From positions 1 to 40,715 of IMG/VR virus record IMGVR_UViG_3300031371_000009: a DNA stretch of 40,715 bases, one strand, 5' to 3'. The notes beneath the pieces were generated by a model, which did no database searches, had not been told where the DNA came from, and was given only the letters and a program-made list of their open reading frames with translations. This document shows positions 13,620-22,244 of this stretch, piece after piece. Numbering within the stretch: the first letter of the stretch is position 1; each line of letters opens with the position of its first letter. A program made the translations under genes and the position numbers. This DNA is from a virus.

Positions 13620-13859
13620 ATGGCTAGAAGTGCAACTAGAGTTAATTATCAATTAGACTATGAGTATTTTAAAATGATATTATCTAAAAGGAAAATAACT
13701 ATAAAAGATATTGCAAAAATAATTGATGTAGATCATTCAATATTAGGACATAAATTGAGAAAAAGAGATATTCAAATTAGTTATGTATTTGCTATTTTAG
13801 ATGTTTTAGAAATACCTTTTGATGAAATTTTTAAACCAGTGAAAATAAATAAATCTTGA
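13620..13859 (+). CDS. Small HTH regulator (79 aa)
   Basis: AAGGAGGTG precedes the ATG. Residues 16-70 read as an Xre/Cro-type helix-turn-helix: YFKMILSKRKITIKDIAKII, recognition part DHSILGHKLRKRDIQ, then ISYVFAILDVLEIPFDEIF. It lies directly upstream of the late promoters and their two palindromes, so it is the natural candidate for a repressor or switch of the late operon. No integrase is present, so a lysogeny role is uncertain. Confidence 0.8.
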   Translation: MARSATRVNYQLDYEYFKMILSKRKITIKDIAKIIDVDHSILGHKLRKRDIQISYVFAILDVLEIPFDEIFKPVKINKS

Positions 13860-13884
13860 CATTTATACAATAGGGCTGTATAAT
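13856..13884 (+). promoter_or_regulatory. Late promoter P1
   Basis: TTGACA (13856-13861) and TATAAT (13879-13884), a consensus pair with a 17-bp spacer, overlapping the regulator's stop codon. It lacks the TATAGTATACTATA palindrome of the early promoters. Confidence 0.8.
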
Positions 13885-13935
13885 TATTCATATCTTTTAT
13901 TTTCTTATTATTTTAATATTCTTTTTTATTGTTGG

Positions 13936-14024
13936 AAACAAGTGATGTTTAACAAAATGTTGTAAACATCACTTGTTTGTGCTATAATTTAAAATGTCAA
14001 TAGTTATGTTTAAACATAACTATT
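13936..14024 (+). promoter_or_regulatory. Late promoter P2 with two operators
   Basis: TTGTAA (13960-13965) and TATAAT (13983-13988) are 17 bp apart. The -35 lies in the right arm of a 16-bp inverted repeat (13936-13951/13963-13978), and a perfect 26-bp palindrome (13999-14024) follows the -10. Both contain ATGTTTAA and its complement, so one protein, probably the HTH regulator just upstream, may bind both and block P2. Confidence 0.75.
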
Positions 14025-14072
14025 TAATGTACAAATATACTTAATAAAACTTAAGAAATGGAGGTTAAAACC

Positions 14073-14525
14073 ATGAAAAAACGCAAGAAATTAACACCAA
14101 AACAGCTTTTATTTGCAAATTATTATATTATCAATGGTTGTAATGGTTCACAAGCCGCAAGAGACGCAGGATATAGCGATAGTAAAAACGGTTCTGTTGC
14201 TGTTATAGCATATGAATTAATTAGGAATCCTTTAGTTAGACAATATATTAGAGATACAATTATAAATGAAACTTTAAGTACTAGAGAAGAATTATTAAAT
14301 ATCGCTGACAAATGTGCTAAAGGTGAATACAAAGAACCATTTTTCAAAACCCAGACAAGAATTAAAGCACTTGAGTTTTTGGGTAAACTTCATTATAAAA
14401 TGGATAAGGACGAAAATGATGGAAAAGCAACCGTAATTATAAATACTAATGTACCTGATAAACAACCTGAATCAGAGAGCGAAAAAATCCTTAGTGAGTT
14501 AGGATTTGATTTAGATGATGGTTAA
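14073..14525 (+). CDS. terS: Terminase small subunit (150 aa)
   Basis: The ATG at 14073 follows GGAGG; the ATG at 14058 overlaps that site. The product fits Terminase_2: an N-terminal helix-turn-helix (LTPKQLLFANYYIINGCNGSQAARDAGYS), then oligomerisation helices (LIRNPLVRQYIRDTI, TREELLNIADKCAKGE). It recognises phage DNA and starts packaging with the large subunit, whose start overlaps its stop by 11 bp. Confidence 0.92.
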   Translation: MKKRKKLTPKQLLFANYYIINGCNGSQAARDAGYSDSKNGSVAVIAYELIRNPLVRQYIRDTIINETLSTREELLNIADKCAKGEYKEPFFKTQTRIKALEFLGKLHYKMDKDENDGKATVIINTNVPDKQPESESEKILSELGFDLDDG

Positions 14526-15852
14526 TAATATTACAGAATCTTCCTTTGTTGACAATATCGGTCCTAATTATTTCAATGTCTATCATGACATTGAACAAAG
14601 AAATAATCTTATGTACTGGTTTAAAGGTGGTAGAGGTAGTTTAAAAGGTAGTTTTGTATATTTGTACACAATCAAAGAATTACAAAAGGACGCTATAGAT
14701 GGTCAAAAAACCCATGCCATAGGTCTTAGAAAAGTTAAGGATACAATTAGAGATTCTGTGTTTACAAATTTAATTTGGGCAATTAACACTTTAAAACTTC
14801 AAAGTGAATGGAGATATACAACATCACCAATGAAAATCTGGAATGTTAGAAATGGAAATTCTATACTTTTTCGTGGTTGTGCAAATCAGCAGGATTTTGA
14901 AAAAATAAAATCCTTAAAGTTTGAAGAGGGTTATTGTAAAATAGCTATATTCGAGGAATTGACAGAATTTGCTGGTGAGGATGAAATTGACAGTATCTTA
15001 CAATCGTTATTTCGTGGTGGTGATGAAGCTATTTGCTTTGTTATGTATAACCCACCAGCTTCAAAAACAAATTGGGTTAATAGGTATTATAATAAACTTA
15101 AGGCTTTGAAAAGACAAGGCGTTGAAGTAAACACTTATTTCCATCATTCTACTTATTTAGATGTAGTCAAAAACAATCCAAAATGGTTAGGTGAATCCTT
15201 TATACAAAAAGCTGAACAAATAAAAAGGATCAACTTTAAGAAATATAAACACCAATACTTAGGAATGGAGGTTGGTGAAGGATTAGAAATCTATCCCGAA
15301 TATAACCCAAAAACTAAGGACGGTGTTTTACAGTTTAGAAGTATAACAGCCGTAGAAATAGCCGATTTTAAGTCAGTAAGTAGAGGTTTAGATTTTGGGT
15401 ATACACACTTCACATGTTACACTGAATCGTTTTATGATACCAAAAATGAAGTTTTATGGGTATTTGATGAAGTGTACATGAATAAAACAAGTAACGAAAC
15501 TTTAGTCAGACATATAAAACCAAAGGCTGGGGGATTCTTAATATTAGGTGATAATGAAGCACCTAATACAATTAATGAATACAAGAAACTTGGATTAAAT
15601 GTAATTGCTACTAAAAAAGGTAAAGATTCCAAAGCCCATGGAATAAAATGGTTGCAGGATAGAGCCAGAATTATTGTAGATAAAAAACGTTGCCCAAACG
15701 TTGGTAGTGATTTAGAAACTTATGAGTTTAAGAAAGACCCTAAAACTGGTGATATAATTTGGGATTACCCAGAAGAACCCGACGGCTCAGCTTCCTTAAG
15801 ATATGGAAACGAGATGCACATTTTAGCCAATAAATGGAATTTTTATAAATGA
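14515..15852 (+). CDS. terL: Terminase large subunit (445 aa)
   Basis: The packaging ATPase/nuclease. The ATPase half has the Walker A-like FKGGRGSLKGSF near residues 36-47 and AIFEELTEF as Walker B with catalytic Glu near residue 147. The nuclease half has RGLDFGYTHF, WVFDEVYMN, LGDNEAPNTI and the terminal DLETYEFKKD. Length is normal. Walker A has Lys-Gly where most terminases have Lys-Ser/Thr. Two ATGs, 14515 and 14518, are both possible starts. Confidence 0.95.
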   Translation: MMVNNITESSFVDNIGPNYFNVYHDIEQRNNLMYWFKGGRGSLKGSFVYLYTIKELQKDAIDGQKTHAIGLRKVKDTIRDSVFTNLIWAINTLKLQSEWRYTTSPMKIWNVRNGNSILFRGCANQQDFEKIKSLKFEEGYCKIAIFEELTEFAGEDEIDSILQSLFRGGDEAICFVMYNPPASKTNWVNRYYNKLKALKRQGVEVNTYFHHSTYLDVVKNNPKWLGESFIQKAEQIKRINFKKYKHQYLGMEVGEGLEIYPEYNPKTKDGVLQFRSITAVEIADFKSVSRGLDFGYTHFTCYTESFYDTKNEVLWVFDEVYMNKTSNETLVRHIKPKAGGFLILGDNEAPNTINEYKKLGLNVIATKKGKDSKAHGIKWLQDRARIIVDKKRCPNVGSDLETYEFKKDPKTGDIIWDYPEEPDGSASLRYGNEMHILANKWNFYK

Positions 15853-15867
15853 AAGGAATGATATAAT

Positions 15868-16101
15868 ATGGATATTAAAGATTATAAGGTAGACAAATAT
15901 GGCAAGGTAAGACGTGGTTGGAGTATTAGCGAAGAATCATTTTTAAAACTAAAGGAATTAGCATTTGATAATGATTTGTCGGATAATAAAATGTTAGAAA
16001 AATGTATTCTAGAATTTGGAAGTAAACCAAAGGAAGCTAAGAAAACAAATGTATATCCTAACAAATGTGCCATAAAATTTGGAGAAAATGGATATAAATA
16101 A
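15868..16101 (+). CDS. Hypothetical protein, RHH-like (77 aa)
   Basis: The segment RRGWSISEESFLKLKELAFDNDLSDNKMLEKCILEFG resembles a ribbon-helix-helix unit: a short strand, then two helices. The tail (KPKEAKKTNVYPNK) is basic. It lies between TerL and portal, 15 bp after TerL. A DNA-binding role is inferred from shape only. Confidence 0.6.
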   Translation: MDIKDYKVDKYGKVRRGWSISEESFLKLKELAFDNDLSDNKMLEKCILEFGSKPKEAKKTNVYPNKCAIKFGENGYK

Positions 16102-16118
16102 TTGGAGGTAATTTTTAA

Positions 16119-17498
16119 ATGGCTGATAAAATCTTAGAATTAATCAAGAAAGATATTAAACAAAAGAAATGTAGGTATGAAGCTAGGAAATACTATAATT
16201 ATAAACCTAGACCATACAAGTCCAAAGAGGAATATTATTATAAAAATGGGCAAGAATACCCAGTTATACAAAAAGAAGGTGAAATATACATAAATTATTT
16301 CAAAATGTTGGTAACTCAAAAGATTGACTACATTTTGAGTAAAAAACCTTCTTATGATGAAAGAATTGACGAGTCTGGAATCAATGTATATACAATGTTA
16401 GATAAGCTATTATTTAATGCGTCATTAGACGCTAGAACTTGGTTACATTTATATTTAGCTGATAATCAATTAAATTATATTGTAATTAAAGATTCTGAGG
16501 TAATCCCTTTTTATTCTGATGATAAAAAGAAACTTATAAAACTCATTAGATATTATCAAATTGATGATATTTTGCATGTAGAAATCTGGGTTGATTCTGG
16601 TGTTAAAAGGATTCAGTATAAAAAAGATTTGGTTGTAAATGAAACTATAGAAAGTCATTATACAACTGATATTTACACTGGAAATGAATTAGATAAATCT
16701 ATAGAATCTAATTTCCCTATGATTCCATTTATTCCCTTATGGAATAATAAGGATGAAACTAGTGATATGTACGATATTGAAAATATTATAATTGCTTATA
16801 ATGCAATATGTACAGGTTTTGTGGATAACATAGACAAGTTTCAGGAAGCTCTATTAATTCTTAGAGGTTATATAGGGGATAATGAATCTATAAAGCAAGT
16901 AATGAAGGATATCAAGGAAGCTAAGGGCGTATCAGTCGACAAGGACGGCGACGCTGGATATATGACCGTAGATATTCCAGTAGAAGCTAGACAAGCAATT
17001 CTTGATATCTTAAGGGATTCTATATTTTTAATTGGTAGAGGTGTTGACCCAAGTAAATTAGCTGAAGGTACAAATATAACAAACGTTGTTTTAAAATCCC
17101 GATATATTCAATTGGATTTTAAGGCTTCGGATTGTATTAAAAGAATAATAGATTTTTATGAACAATTTGTAAACTTTATAAATTTGGTTAAAAGGTTAAA
17201 TGCTAAAAAAGACTTAGAACTCAATAAATCTATGTTAATCAATGAAGAAGAAATGATAGATAATTGTCTTAAAAGTCAAAACATGGTAAGTAGAGAGACT
17301 AATTTAAAACATCACCCATTTGTAGAAGATGTTAAGAAAGAAATTAAATTGTTAGATATCGAAGAAACAGAAAGACAAAAAATGTTTGAGTCGTCGATAA
17401 ATGACAATAATTTTAATAATAACCAAAATAATAAAAATAATCCAAAGGATAAAAATAATCCTAAAAATAACAAAAATAAACAAAATAATAATGTATAA
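16119..17498 (+). CDS. Portal protein, SPP1 gp6-like (459 aa)
   Basis: It forms the dodecameric DNA channel at one capsid vertex. The N-terminus (RYEARKYYNYKPRPYKS...INYFKMLVTQKIDYILSKKP) and central FMIPFIPLWNNKDETSDMYDIENII-type stretch fit Phage_prot_Gp6. The order TerS-TerL-portal-scaffold-capsid supports it. The last ~30 residues are almost only Asn, Lys and Pro (NNNQNNKNNPKDKNN), a low-complexity tail that is not part of the family core. Confidence 0.92.
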   Translation: MADKILELIKKDIKQKKCRYEARKYYNYKPRPYKSKEEYYYKNGQEYPVIQKEGEIYINYFKMLVTQKIDYILSKKPSYDERIDESGINVYTMLDKLLFNASLDARTWLHLYLADNQLNYIVIKDSEVIPFYSDDKKKLIKLIRYYQIDDILHVEIWVDSGVKRIQYKKDLVVNETIESHYTTDIYTGNELDKSIESNFPMIPFIPLWNNKDETSDMYDIENIIIAYNAICTGFVDNIDKFQEALLILRGYIGDNESIKQVMKDIKEAKGVSVDKDGDAGYMTVDIPVEARQAILDILRDSIFLIGRGVDPSKLAEGTNITNVVLKSRYIQLDFKASDCIKRIIDFYEQFVNFINLVKRLNAKKDLELNKSMLINEEEMIDNCLKSQNMVSRETNLKHHPFVEDVKKEIKLLDIEETERQKMFESSINDNNFNNNQNNKNNPKDKNNPKNNKNKQNNNV

Positions 17499-17520
17499 GT
17501 TCATATATTTAGACAATTGT

Positions 17521-17922
17521 TAAAAAATGTAACCGCTGATAATCAGGGTTACATTTTTTGTAACCCTATCAAATGTAGTTGTATTCATAATTAGCGTATT
17601 AGGGTTACAAGAGGTTACAGAAATTTTTTAAAAGTTGTAACCTACTTAAAAGTAGTCATAGTCTAGCTTTAGACTCAAAAGGTTACAGGGTTACAACTTT
17701 TTATATAAAACAATATATACGAAAAAAAATATTAAAAATAAAATACTATATATATATAAGTATAAAGAAAAAGTTGTAACCCTGTAACTTTGACATCAAA
17801 TCGCACATTGCTCTAAGGCTAGGAGGGTTACAACGAGTTGTAACCGTTTTGTAACCCTAAATTTAAAAATCCTATACATTAGATTGTAACTGGTCTAGAT
17901 AGGGTTACAACTTTTGTAACCC
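17521..17922. repeat. GTTACA/TGTAAC repeat region A (candidate origin or centromere)
   Basis: A 600-base gap between portal and scaffold holds 16 GTTACA or TGTAAC motifs, mostly as GGGTTACAA/TTGTAACCC pairs facing each other with variable gaps. A central AT-only stretch (about 17700-17768) is flanked by a long inverted pair (17682-17702 with 17769-17789). A related copy is region B at 36987-37380, in the same orientation. Candidate roles are replication origin with DNA-unwinding core, partition site, or multi-operator control of the capsid promoter just downstream. Confidence 0.85.
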
Positions 17923-17974
17923 TATATTTTTAAAATTTATTAAAATTAATTGCTTTATTTTGTGCGTAAAACTA

Positions 17975-18003
17975 TAGACATTATAAAACCTATGTGTTAT
18001 ACT
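17975..18003 (+). promoter_or_regulatory. Probable promoter for scaffold/capsid
   Basis: TAGACA (17975-17980) and TATACT (17998-18003) with 17-bp spacer, just after repeat region A. The -35 has one mismatch. It would boost structural gene expression within the late operon. Confidence 0.6.
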
Positions 18004-18065
18004 GCGTTATCGTCATGTTTAGAACTTAGGAAGCTAAGAACCTAAGAGACGTTAACAAAAATAAT

Positions 18066-18078
18066 CGTCCAAAGGACG
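18066..18078 (+). promoter_or_regulatory. Hairpin in front of the scaffold ribosome site
   Basis: CGTCC-AAA-GGACG lies 9 bases upstream of AGGAGG. A direct repeat GACGTTAA also occurs at about 18048 and 18075. It may tune translation or mRNA stability. Confidence 0.4.
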
Positions 18079-18096
18079 TTAAACAGGAGGATTCAC

Positions 18097-18726
18097 ATGA
18101 GTAAACGCATTAAGGATAAGATTGGTGAGGAAAAATATAATAAAATGAAGGAACTTTTAGAAGGTTCTGGATTTGATATTAAAGATATTGACCATATACC
18201 AAATAACTTTGTACCAAAGAATAGATTTGATGAAATAAACACAAATTTAAATTCTTATAAACAAGAAGTTGAAGCTAACAAGGAACATAAGAAACAAATT
18301 AGTAAATTATTAGAAGGCACAAACGCCGAAAATGTTGGGGAATTAGTTAATACTTTTAAAAGTTTGGATGCAAACCACAAAAAAGCTATTAAGGATATTG
18401 AAACCTCAACAAATAATGAAGTTAATAACCTTAAAAAGAGTTATAAAGTTAAAGATCATTTAAGGGATAATGGAGTGACAAAAAGCAAGAATGTTGATTT
18501 GTTATATAAATCAATTGATTTAAACACAATCAATTTAGATGATAATGGTAATCTGGTAGGAATAACAGATGTCATTAAAAATTTAAAGACTGATTATAAA
18601 GAATTATTCAGTGAGACTAAATTAAATGGTAAACCACCTAAAGACACAGATAATAGTGGTGGCAAGCCTGACGGTGATGATTCAAAAGATATTTTTGATA
18701 CATTAATGGAAGGTAATCATTTATAA
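18097..18726 (+). CDS. Capsid scaffolding protein (209 aa)
   Basis: It has the scaffold composition: highly charged helices (KMKELLEGSGFDIKDI, YKQEVEANKEHKKQISKLLEG), a GVTKSKNVDLLYKSIDL segment seen in phage minor structural GP20-like scaffolds, and an acidic flexible tail (PPKDTDNSGGKPDGDDSKD). It lies directly before the capsid gene. It guides capsid assembly and is then lost. AGGAGG precedes the ATG. Confidence 0.88.
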   Translation: MSKRIKDKIGEEKYNKMKELLEGSGFDIKDIDHIPNNFVPKNRFDEINTNLNSYKQEVEANKEHKKQISKLLEGTNAENVGELVNTFKSLDANHKKAIKDIETSTNNEVNNLKKSYKVKDHLRDNGVTKSKNVDLLYKSIDLNTINLDDNGNLVGITDVIKNLKTDYKELFSETKLNGKPPKDTDNSGGKPDGDDSKDIFDTLMEGNHL

Positions 18727-18787
18727 AAATAAATCACTGAGTAATATTAATAATAAATATATTACATGAAAGGTGATGAAGTAAAAA

Positions 18788-19669
18788 ATGGCTATGAATT
18801 ATGCAAAGAAGTATTTAAAATACTTTGATGACATATACAAGAAAGAATCATTAACTAGACTATTGGAAACACCAGCAATGTCAGTTGAATTCAAAGGAGC
18901 TAATCAAGTATTGGTTAACACTTTGACTATTTCCGGTAACTTTGATTATTCAAAGTCGGCGGGGTATAGTGCTGGTAGTGCTTCTAATGCTTGGGTAGCG
19001 TATAATTTGACTATGGACAGAGGTTTAAAAATACCTTTGGACGCTGTAGACTCTGACGAAGCACTAGTAAGTGCTATGAAAATTCAGGATAACTATTTAA
19101 GGGAAAAGTTTTTCCCTGAGCTAGATTTGTTTAGATTTACAAAAATCTATACTGATTTGGCGGCTAGTGCAGTTAGTGGTACTAATATTGTATCGTCAAC
19201 ACCAACAGTTGATAACATAGTACAATTGTTAGATAATGGTATTACACTATTGAATGACGCTGAGGTTCCAATGTCTTCAAGAATTATATTTATTTCTGAA
19301 ACAAGTTATCAGAAATTGAAAGGTTCAGGCGAATTTTTCAAAATTAAGATGGCTACAGAAAAATCAAGGATTCTTGATAGAGACGTTGACACTTATGATG
19401 GGCATTTCTTAATCAGAGTGCCACAAAGTAGATTTAACACAGCGGCTACTTTTGGCGAAGGCTCTAACACAACTACTGGTGATAATATCAATTTTATGAT
19501 TTGTTATGGTCCTGCAATAATGGCTATAATCAAAAGAAATGTATTAAGGATATTTAGTCCAGAGCAAAATTTAGATGCTGATGGCTTTTTGATGACAGCT
19601 AGACAGTATCATGGGTGTAATATATACCAAAACAAAGTAGCTGGTATATACATAAATAAGGCTGAATAA
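18788..19669 (+). CDS. Major capsid protein (293 aa)
   Basis: This is the shell subunit. N-terminal MAMNYAKKYLKYFDDIYKKESLT, the LVNTLTISGNFDYSKSAGY strand region, and MDRGLKIPLDAVDSDEA are typical of HK97-fold capsids of Firmicutes phages, as is the segment PMSSRIIFISETSYQKLKGS. The length is normal and the gene follows the scaffold. GGTGATG lies before the start. Confidence 0.92.
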   Translation: MAMNYAKKYLKYFDDIYKKESLTRLLETPAMSVEFKGANQVLVNTLTISGNFDYSKSAGYSAGSASNAWVAYNLTMDRGLKIPLDAVDSDEALVSAMKIQDNYLREKFFPELDLFRFTKIYTDLAASAVSGTNIVSSTPTVDNIVQLLDNGITLLNDAEVPMSSRIIFISETSYQKLKGSGEFFKIKMATEKSRILDRDVDTYDGHFLIRVPQSRFNTAATFGEGSNTTTGDNINFMICYGPAIMAIIKRNVLRIFSPEQNLDADGFLMTARQYHGCNIYQNKVAGIYINKAE

Positions 19670-19696
19670 TTAAATTTATAGTTAGGAGGGTTTGAA

Positions 19697-20461
19697 ATGG
19701 CAAAAAAAGCATTAATAAGAGATCAAATGATTGATTATTACCAAGGTATTACAGATCAGTCTTTAATAAACTTAAAGGCTGGAAAATCTTTTGATTTTGA
19801 TGTAATGACAAATCATTCCCTCTTAGATAAATTTGATAGGTCTTTGACTAACTTAACACCAAATCATAGAGATATGATTGAAAGATTTAGAAGAGATATG
19901 AATAACATGTCAAAGGTTGCACAATCTGACTATAACCATGTATTAACAAAAGTTAATGCAACTGATGATGAAGAAACAAAACAAAAGATAATGTCAGATT
20001 ATGCCAACAATGGAATCAAAGGCTTTACAGCTAGAAATGGTGCAAAATGGAACATAGAAACTTATTCCAATATGTATACTACACATTGGAATAATGAATT
20101 TATTAGATTGAACTTACTAGATGAAATTAAGGACAACGAGAGAGTTCGGATAAGTAGTCATTCTGATAGTTGCCCGATTTGCAAACCATTTCAGGATAAA
20201 GTTTATTATAAATATGAAGTGCCTAGATTAAGAAATGAGGGTTTATTTCATATAAGATGTCGTCATCACGCATATAAGCAAGATATTCCAACAACTGTAA
20301 AAATAAATATTAACAATAAAACAGAAAAAAAGATGTGGAAAAACGTAAATACAGAGAATTTACTAAGAAAATGGACAAGAAGGCTTTTAGTAGCTTTTTT
20401 GATTTATGAACTAGAAACTTGTAAGAATAAAGTCAATGAATATTCTTATATGACATCTTAG
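19697..20461 (+). CDS. Minor head protein, Mu F / SPP1 gp7-like (254 aa)
   Basis: The C-terminal half holds the signature CPIC-KPFQDKVYY ... GLFHIRCRHHAY, i.e. C-x2-C followed by H-x2-C-x-H, of Phage_Mu_F minor head proteins, a possible metal site. The protein binds portal and capsid and is linked to DNA ejection. The family is usually beside the portal; here it follows the capsid. The last ~50 residues are basic and hydrophobic. Confidence 0.88.
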   Translation: MAKKALIRDQMIDYYQGITDQSLINLKAGKSFDFDVMTNHSLLDKFDRSLTNLTPNHRDMIERFRRDMNNMSKVAQSDYNHVLTKVNATDDEETKQKIMSDYANNGIKGFTARNGAKWNIETYSNMYTTHWNNEFIRLNLLDEIKDNERVRISSHSDSCPICKPFQDKVYYKYEVPRLRNEGLFHIRCRHHAYKQDIPTTVKININNKTEKKMWKNVNTENLLRKWTRRLLVAFLIYELETCKNKVNEYSYMTS

Positions 20462-20503
20462 ATATTTACGAAAATTGTAATAAAATTACAGGAGGTATAT
20501 AAA

Positions 20504-21169
20504 ATGGCTTATACATTAAAAGGTAAACTTGATTCCATTGGTACTGGTCTATCTGGTATAAATTCAGTTGCAAGTGCTATAAACAGTGATATTACTGTAT
20601 TAGATAGTGTTGTAACAGTTCAATCAACCGCAGTTAGTACAATTGGTAGTAGTGCAACTGTTATTAATTCGACTGCAACAGTCTTAGATTCTGTAGCTAC
20701 AGACATTAGTTCTGGAAGTTCTAAAACTGATTCTGTTGGAGTTTTACAAAGCACTGCGATTGTTAAAGCTGATAGTATTGGTGTTTTACAAAGCACTGCG
20801 ATTGTTAAAGCTGATAGTATTGGTGTAGTTGCTTCAACTGGTAATAGTAAAGCTGATAGCATTGGTGTAGTTGCTTCAACTGGTAATAGTAAATCAGATA
20901 GTGTTGGTGTTTTAGTATCAACAGCGAATGCAAAATCCGATAGTATTGGTGTTATTAATTCAACAATCAATAGTAAAGTGTCAAGTTTCGGAACTGCAAA
21001 TGGTTCTAAGACTGATTCTATTGGTGTAGTTGCTTCAACTGGTAATAGTAAAGTTGATAGTGTAGCTGTGAGCTTGTCTACTGCTGATTCTAAAGTAGTA
21101 TCAGTAGGTGTTGCTTTAAGTACAGCATTATCAATAATGGAATCTAAAATTGATTCTGTAGGTGCATAA
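20504..21169 (+). CDS. Ser/Thr-rich 14-residue-repeat protein, putative head fibre (221 aa)
   Basis: After a short start (MAYTLKGKLDSIGTGLSG) nearly all residues form 7/14-residue repeats of the type ADSIGVVASTGNSK or ADSIGVLQSTAIVK. The 42-bp DNA units are nearly identical side by side, so they arose by recent duplication. Ser, Thr, Val, Ile and Gly dominate and there is no Cys or Trp. The regular hydrophobic spacing suggests a trimeric coiled or beta-helical fibre. It lies between head genes and a glycosyltransferase, so it may be a glycosylated decoration fibre. Confidence 0.75.
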   Translation: MAYTLKGKLDSIGTGLSGINSVASAINSDITVLDSVVTVQSTAVSTIGSSATVINSTATVLDSVATDISSGSSKTDSVGVLQSTAIVKADSIGVLQSTAIVKADSIGVVASTGNSKADSIGVVASTGNSKSDSVGVLVSTANAKSDSIGVINSTINSKVSSFGTANGSKTDSIGVVASTGNSKVDSVAVSLSTADSKVVSVGVALSTALSIMESKIDSVGA

Positions 21170-21193
21170 TAAAAATAATAAGGAGTGGTAATA

Positions 21194-22240
21194 ATGAAAA
21201 TTTGTCATGTATTACCATTTTCCCCATACCGAGCAGGGTTATACGAAGCGGCTCGAGATATGATAAAGGCTGACTTTTTAGCAGGTCACGAGATTATTGT
21301 AATTGACGCTGGTATAACACAAGATGGGAAAATGGTAACCGAGGGCAAAGCGGGTCAAATAGATAAACGACCTAATTTTACATTGGTAACTGATGAAATA
21401 GACAGAATAGACGAAGCAGATATAATAATAATGCACACTGGTATTAGTGATTCATTATTAGTAAGAAATCAAACACCTTTGATTTGGGTAGTACATGGCA
21501 GACCACTGGCATGTTTCAGACCTGAGTCACAAGGAAAATCAAGTTCTTATAGTTTATATAGAAATGTAAGTAGATGGAAAAGAACTAAGAAAATGTTATA
21601 TTTTTGGCGACAATTTGAAAATCACTGGAAACCAATATTTAAAGAAAAATCATTATGTTTATATTCACCACCAATAGATAGTTTACCATTCGCAAATATA
21701 GAAAAACATGAGTTTTCAGTCAGAGGAAAGTATAATTTTCTTCTTTGTGATACAGACAGAGAAGATATTGACATATATAATACATTAATTGGATTTATGA
21801 GGGCAGGAGAAAAAATAGAGGGTCTTAAATTACACATTTATGCACTTGAATTTCCCTTAAAAGATTGCTACAACATTTTATTAGGGGAAATGAAAGAAAG
21901 AGGTTTAATAGGTGATTTAATGCCAAGGGTGACCTATTTAAACAAAGTCTATAATTCAGCGGATTGTTTGATAACACCAAATTCAATAATTACTAGAACT
22001 ATAGGTGAAGCTGTACAATCTGAGTTACCTATAATCGCTCAAAATCCCTGTAATGCTAGTTATTATACATGTGATTTTAATAATTCAAATGAATTGAGTG
22101 ATACAATTATTGAGTTTTGCCAAGATATGAATGAAGATAAAGTATCAAATAATTATGAGATTCCTAAAGCTGATATGAGCTTAGAAAATTATTCTAGACA
22201 AATGAATTTAGTATACGAAGAAATATTAGAAAGTAGGTAA
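21194..22240 (+). CDS. Glycosyltransferase, GT4-like (348 aa)
   Basis: The ATG at 21194 follows AAGGAG; the GTG at 21185 overlaps that site. N-terminal MKICHVLPFSPYRAGLYEAARDM matches the first Rossmann strand and glycine loop of GT-B enzymes; YLNKVYNSADCLITPNS and IGEAVQSELPIIAQ match the donor-binding EX7E region in changed form. It would move a sugar from a nucleotide donor to an acceptor. Its place between the Ser/Thr repeat protein and the head-tail genes suggests it glycosylates the repeat protein or another virion protein. Confidence 0.82.
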   Translation: MKICHVLPFSPYRAGLYEAARDMIKADFLAGHEIIVIDAGITQDGKMVTEGKAGQIDKRPNFTLVTDEIDRIDEADIIIMHTGISDSLLVRNQTPLIWVVHGRPLACFRPESQGKSSSYSLYRNVSRWKRTKKMLYFWRQFENHWKPIFKEKSLCLYSPPIDSLPFANIEKHEFSVRGKYNFLLCDTDREDIDIYNTLIGFMRAGEKIEGLKLHIYALEFPLKDCYNILLGEMKERGLIGDLMPRVTYLNKVYNSADCLITPNSIITRTIGEAVQSELPIIAQNPCNASYYTCDFNNSNELSDTIIEFCQDMNEDKVSNNYEIPKADMSLENYSRQMNLVYEEILESR

Positions 22241-22244
22241 TGTC

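Noticed and set aside
13620-13859. Proof of a temperate life style from the HTH gene
   Set aside because: No integrase, excisionase or attachment site was found; small HTH proteins also time late genes in lytic phages.
17521-17922. Insertion sequence or mobile element for the duplicated regions A and B
   Set aside because: There is no transposase, no target-site duplication, and the modules are permuted between copies.
20620-20970. Minus-strand reading frame of 116 residues
   Set aside because: It is the mirror of the tandem repeats in the fibre gene; repeated units keep the opposite frame open.
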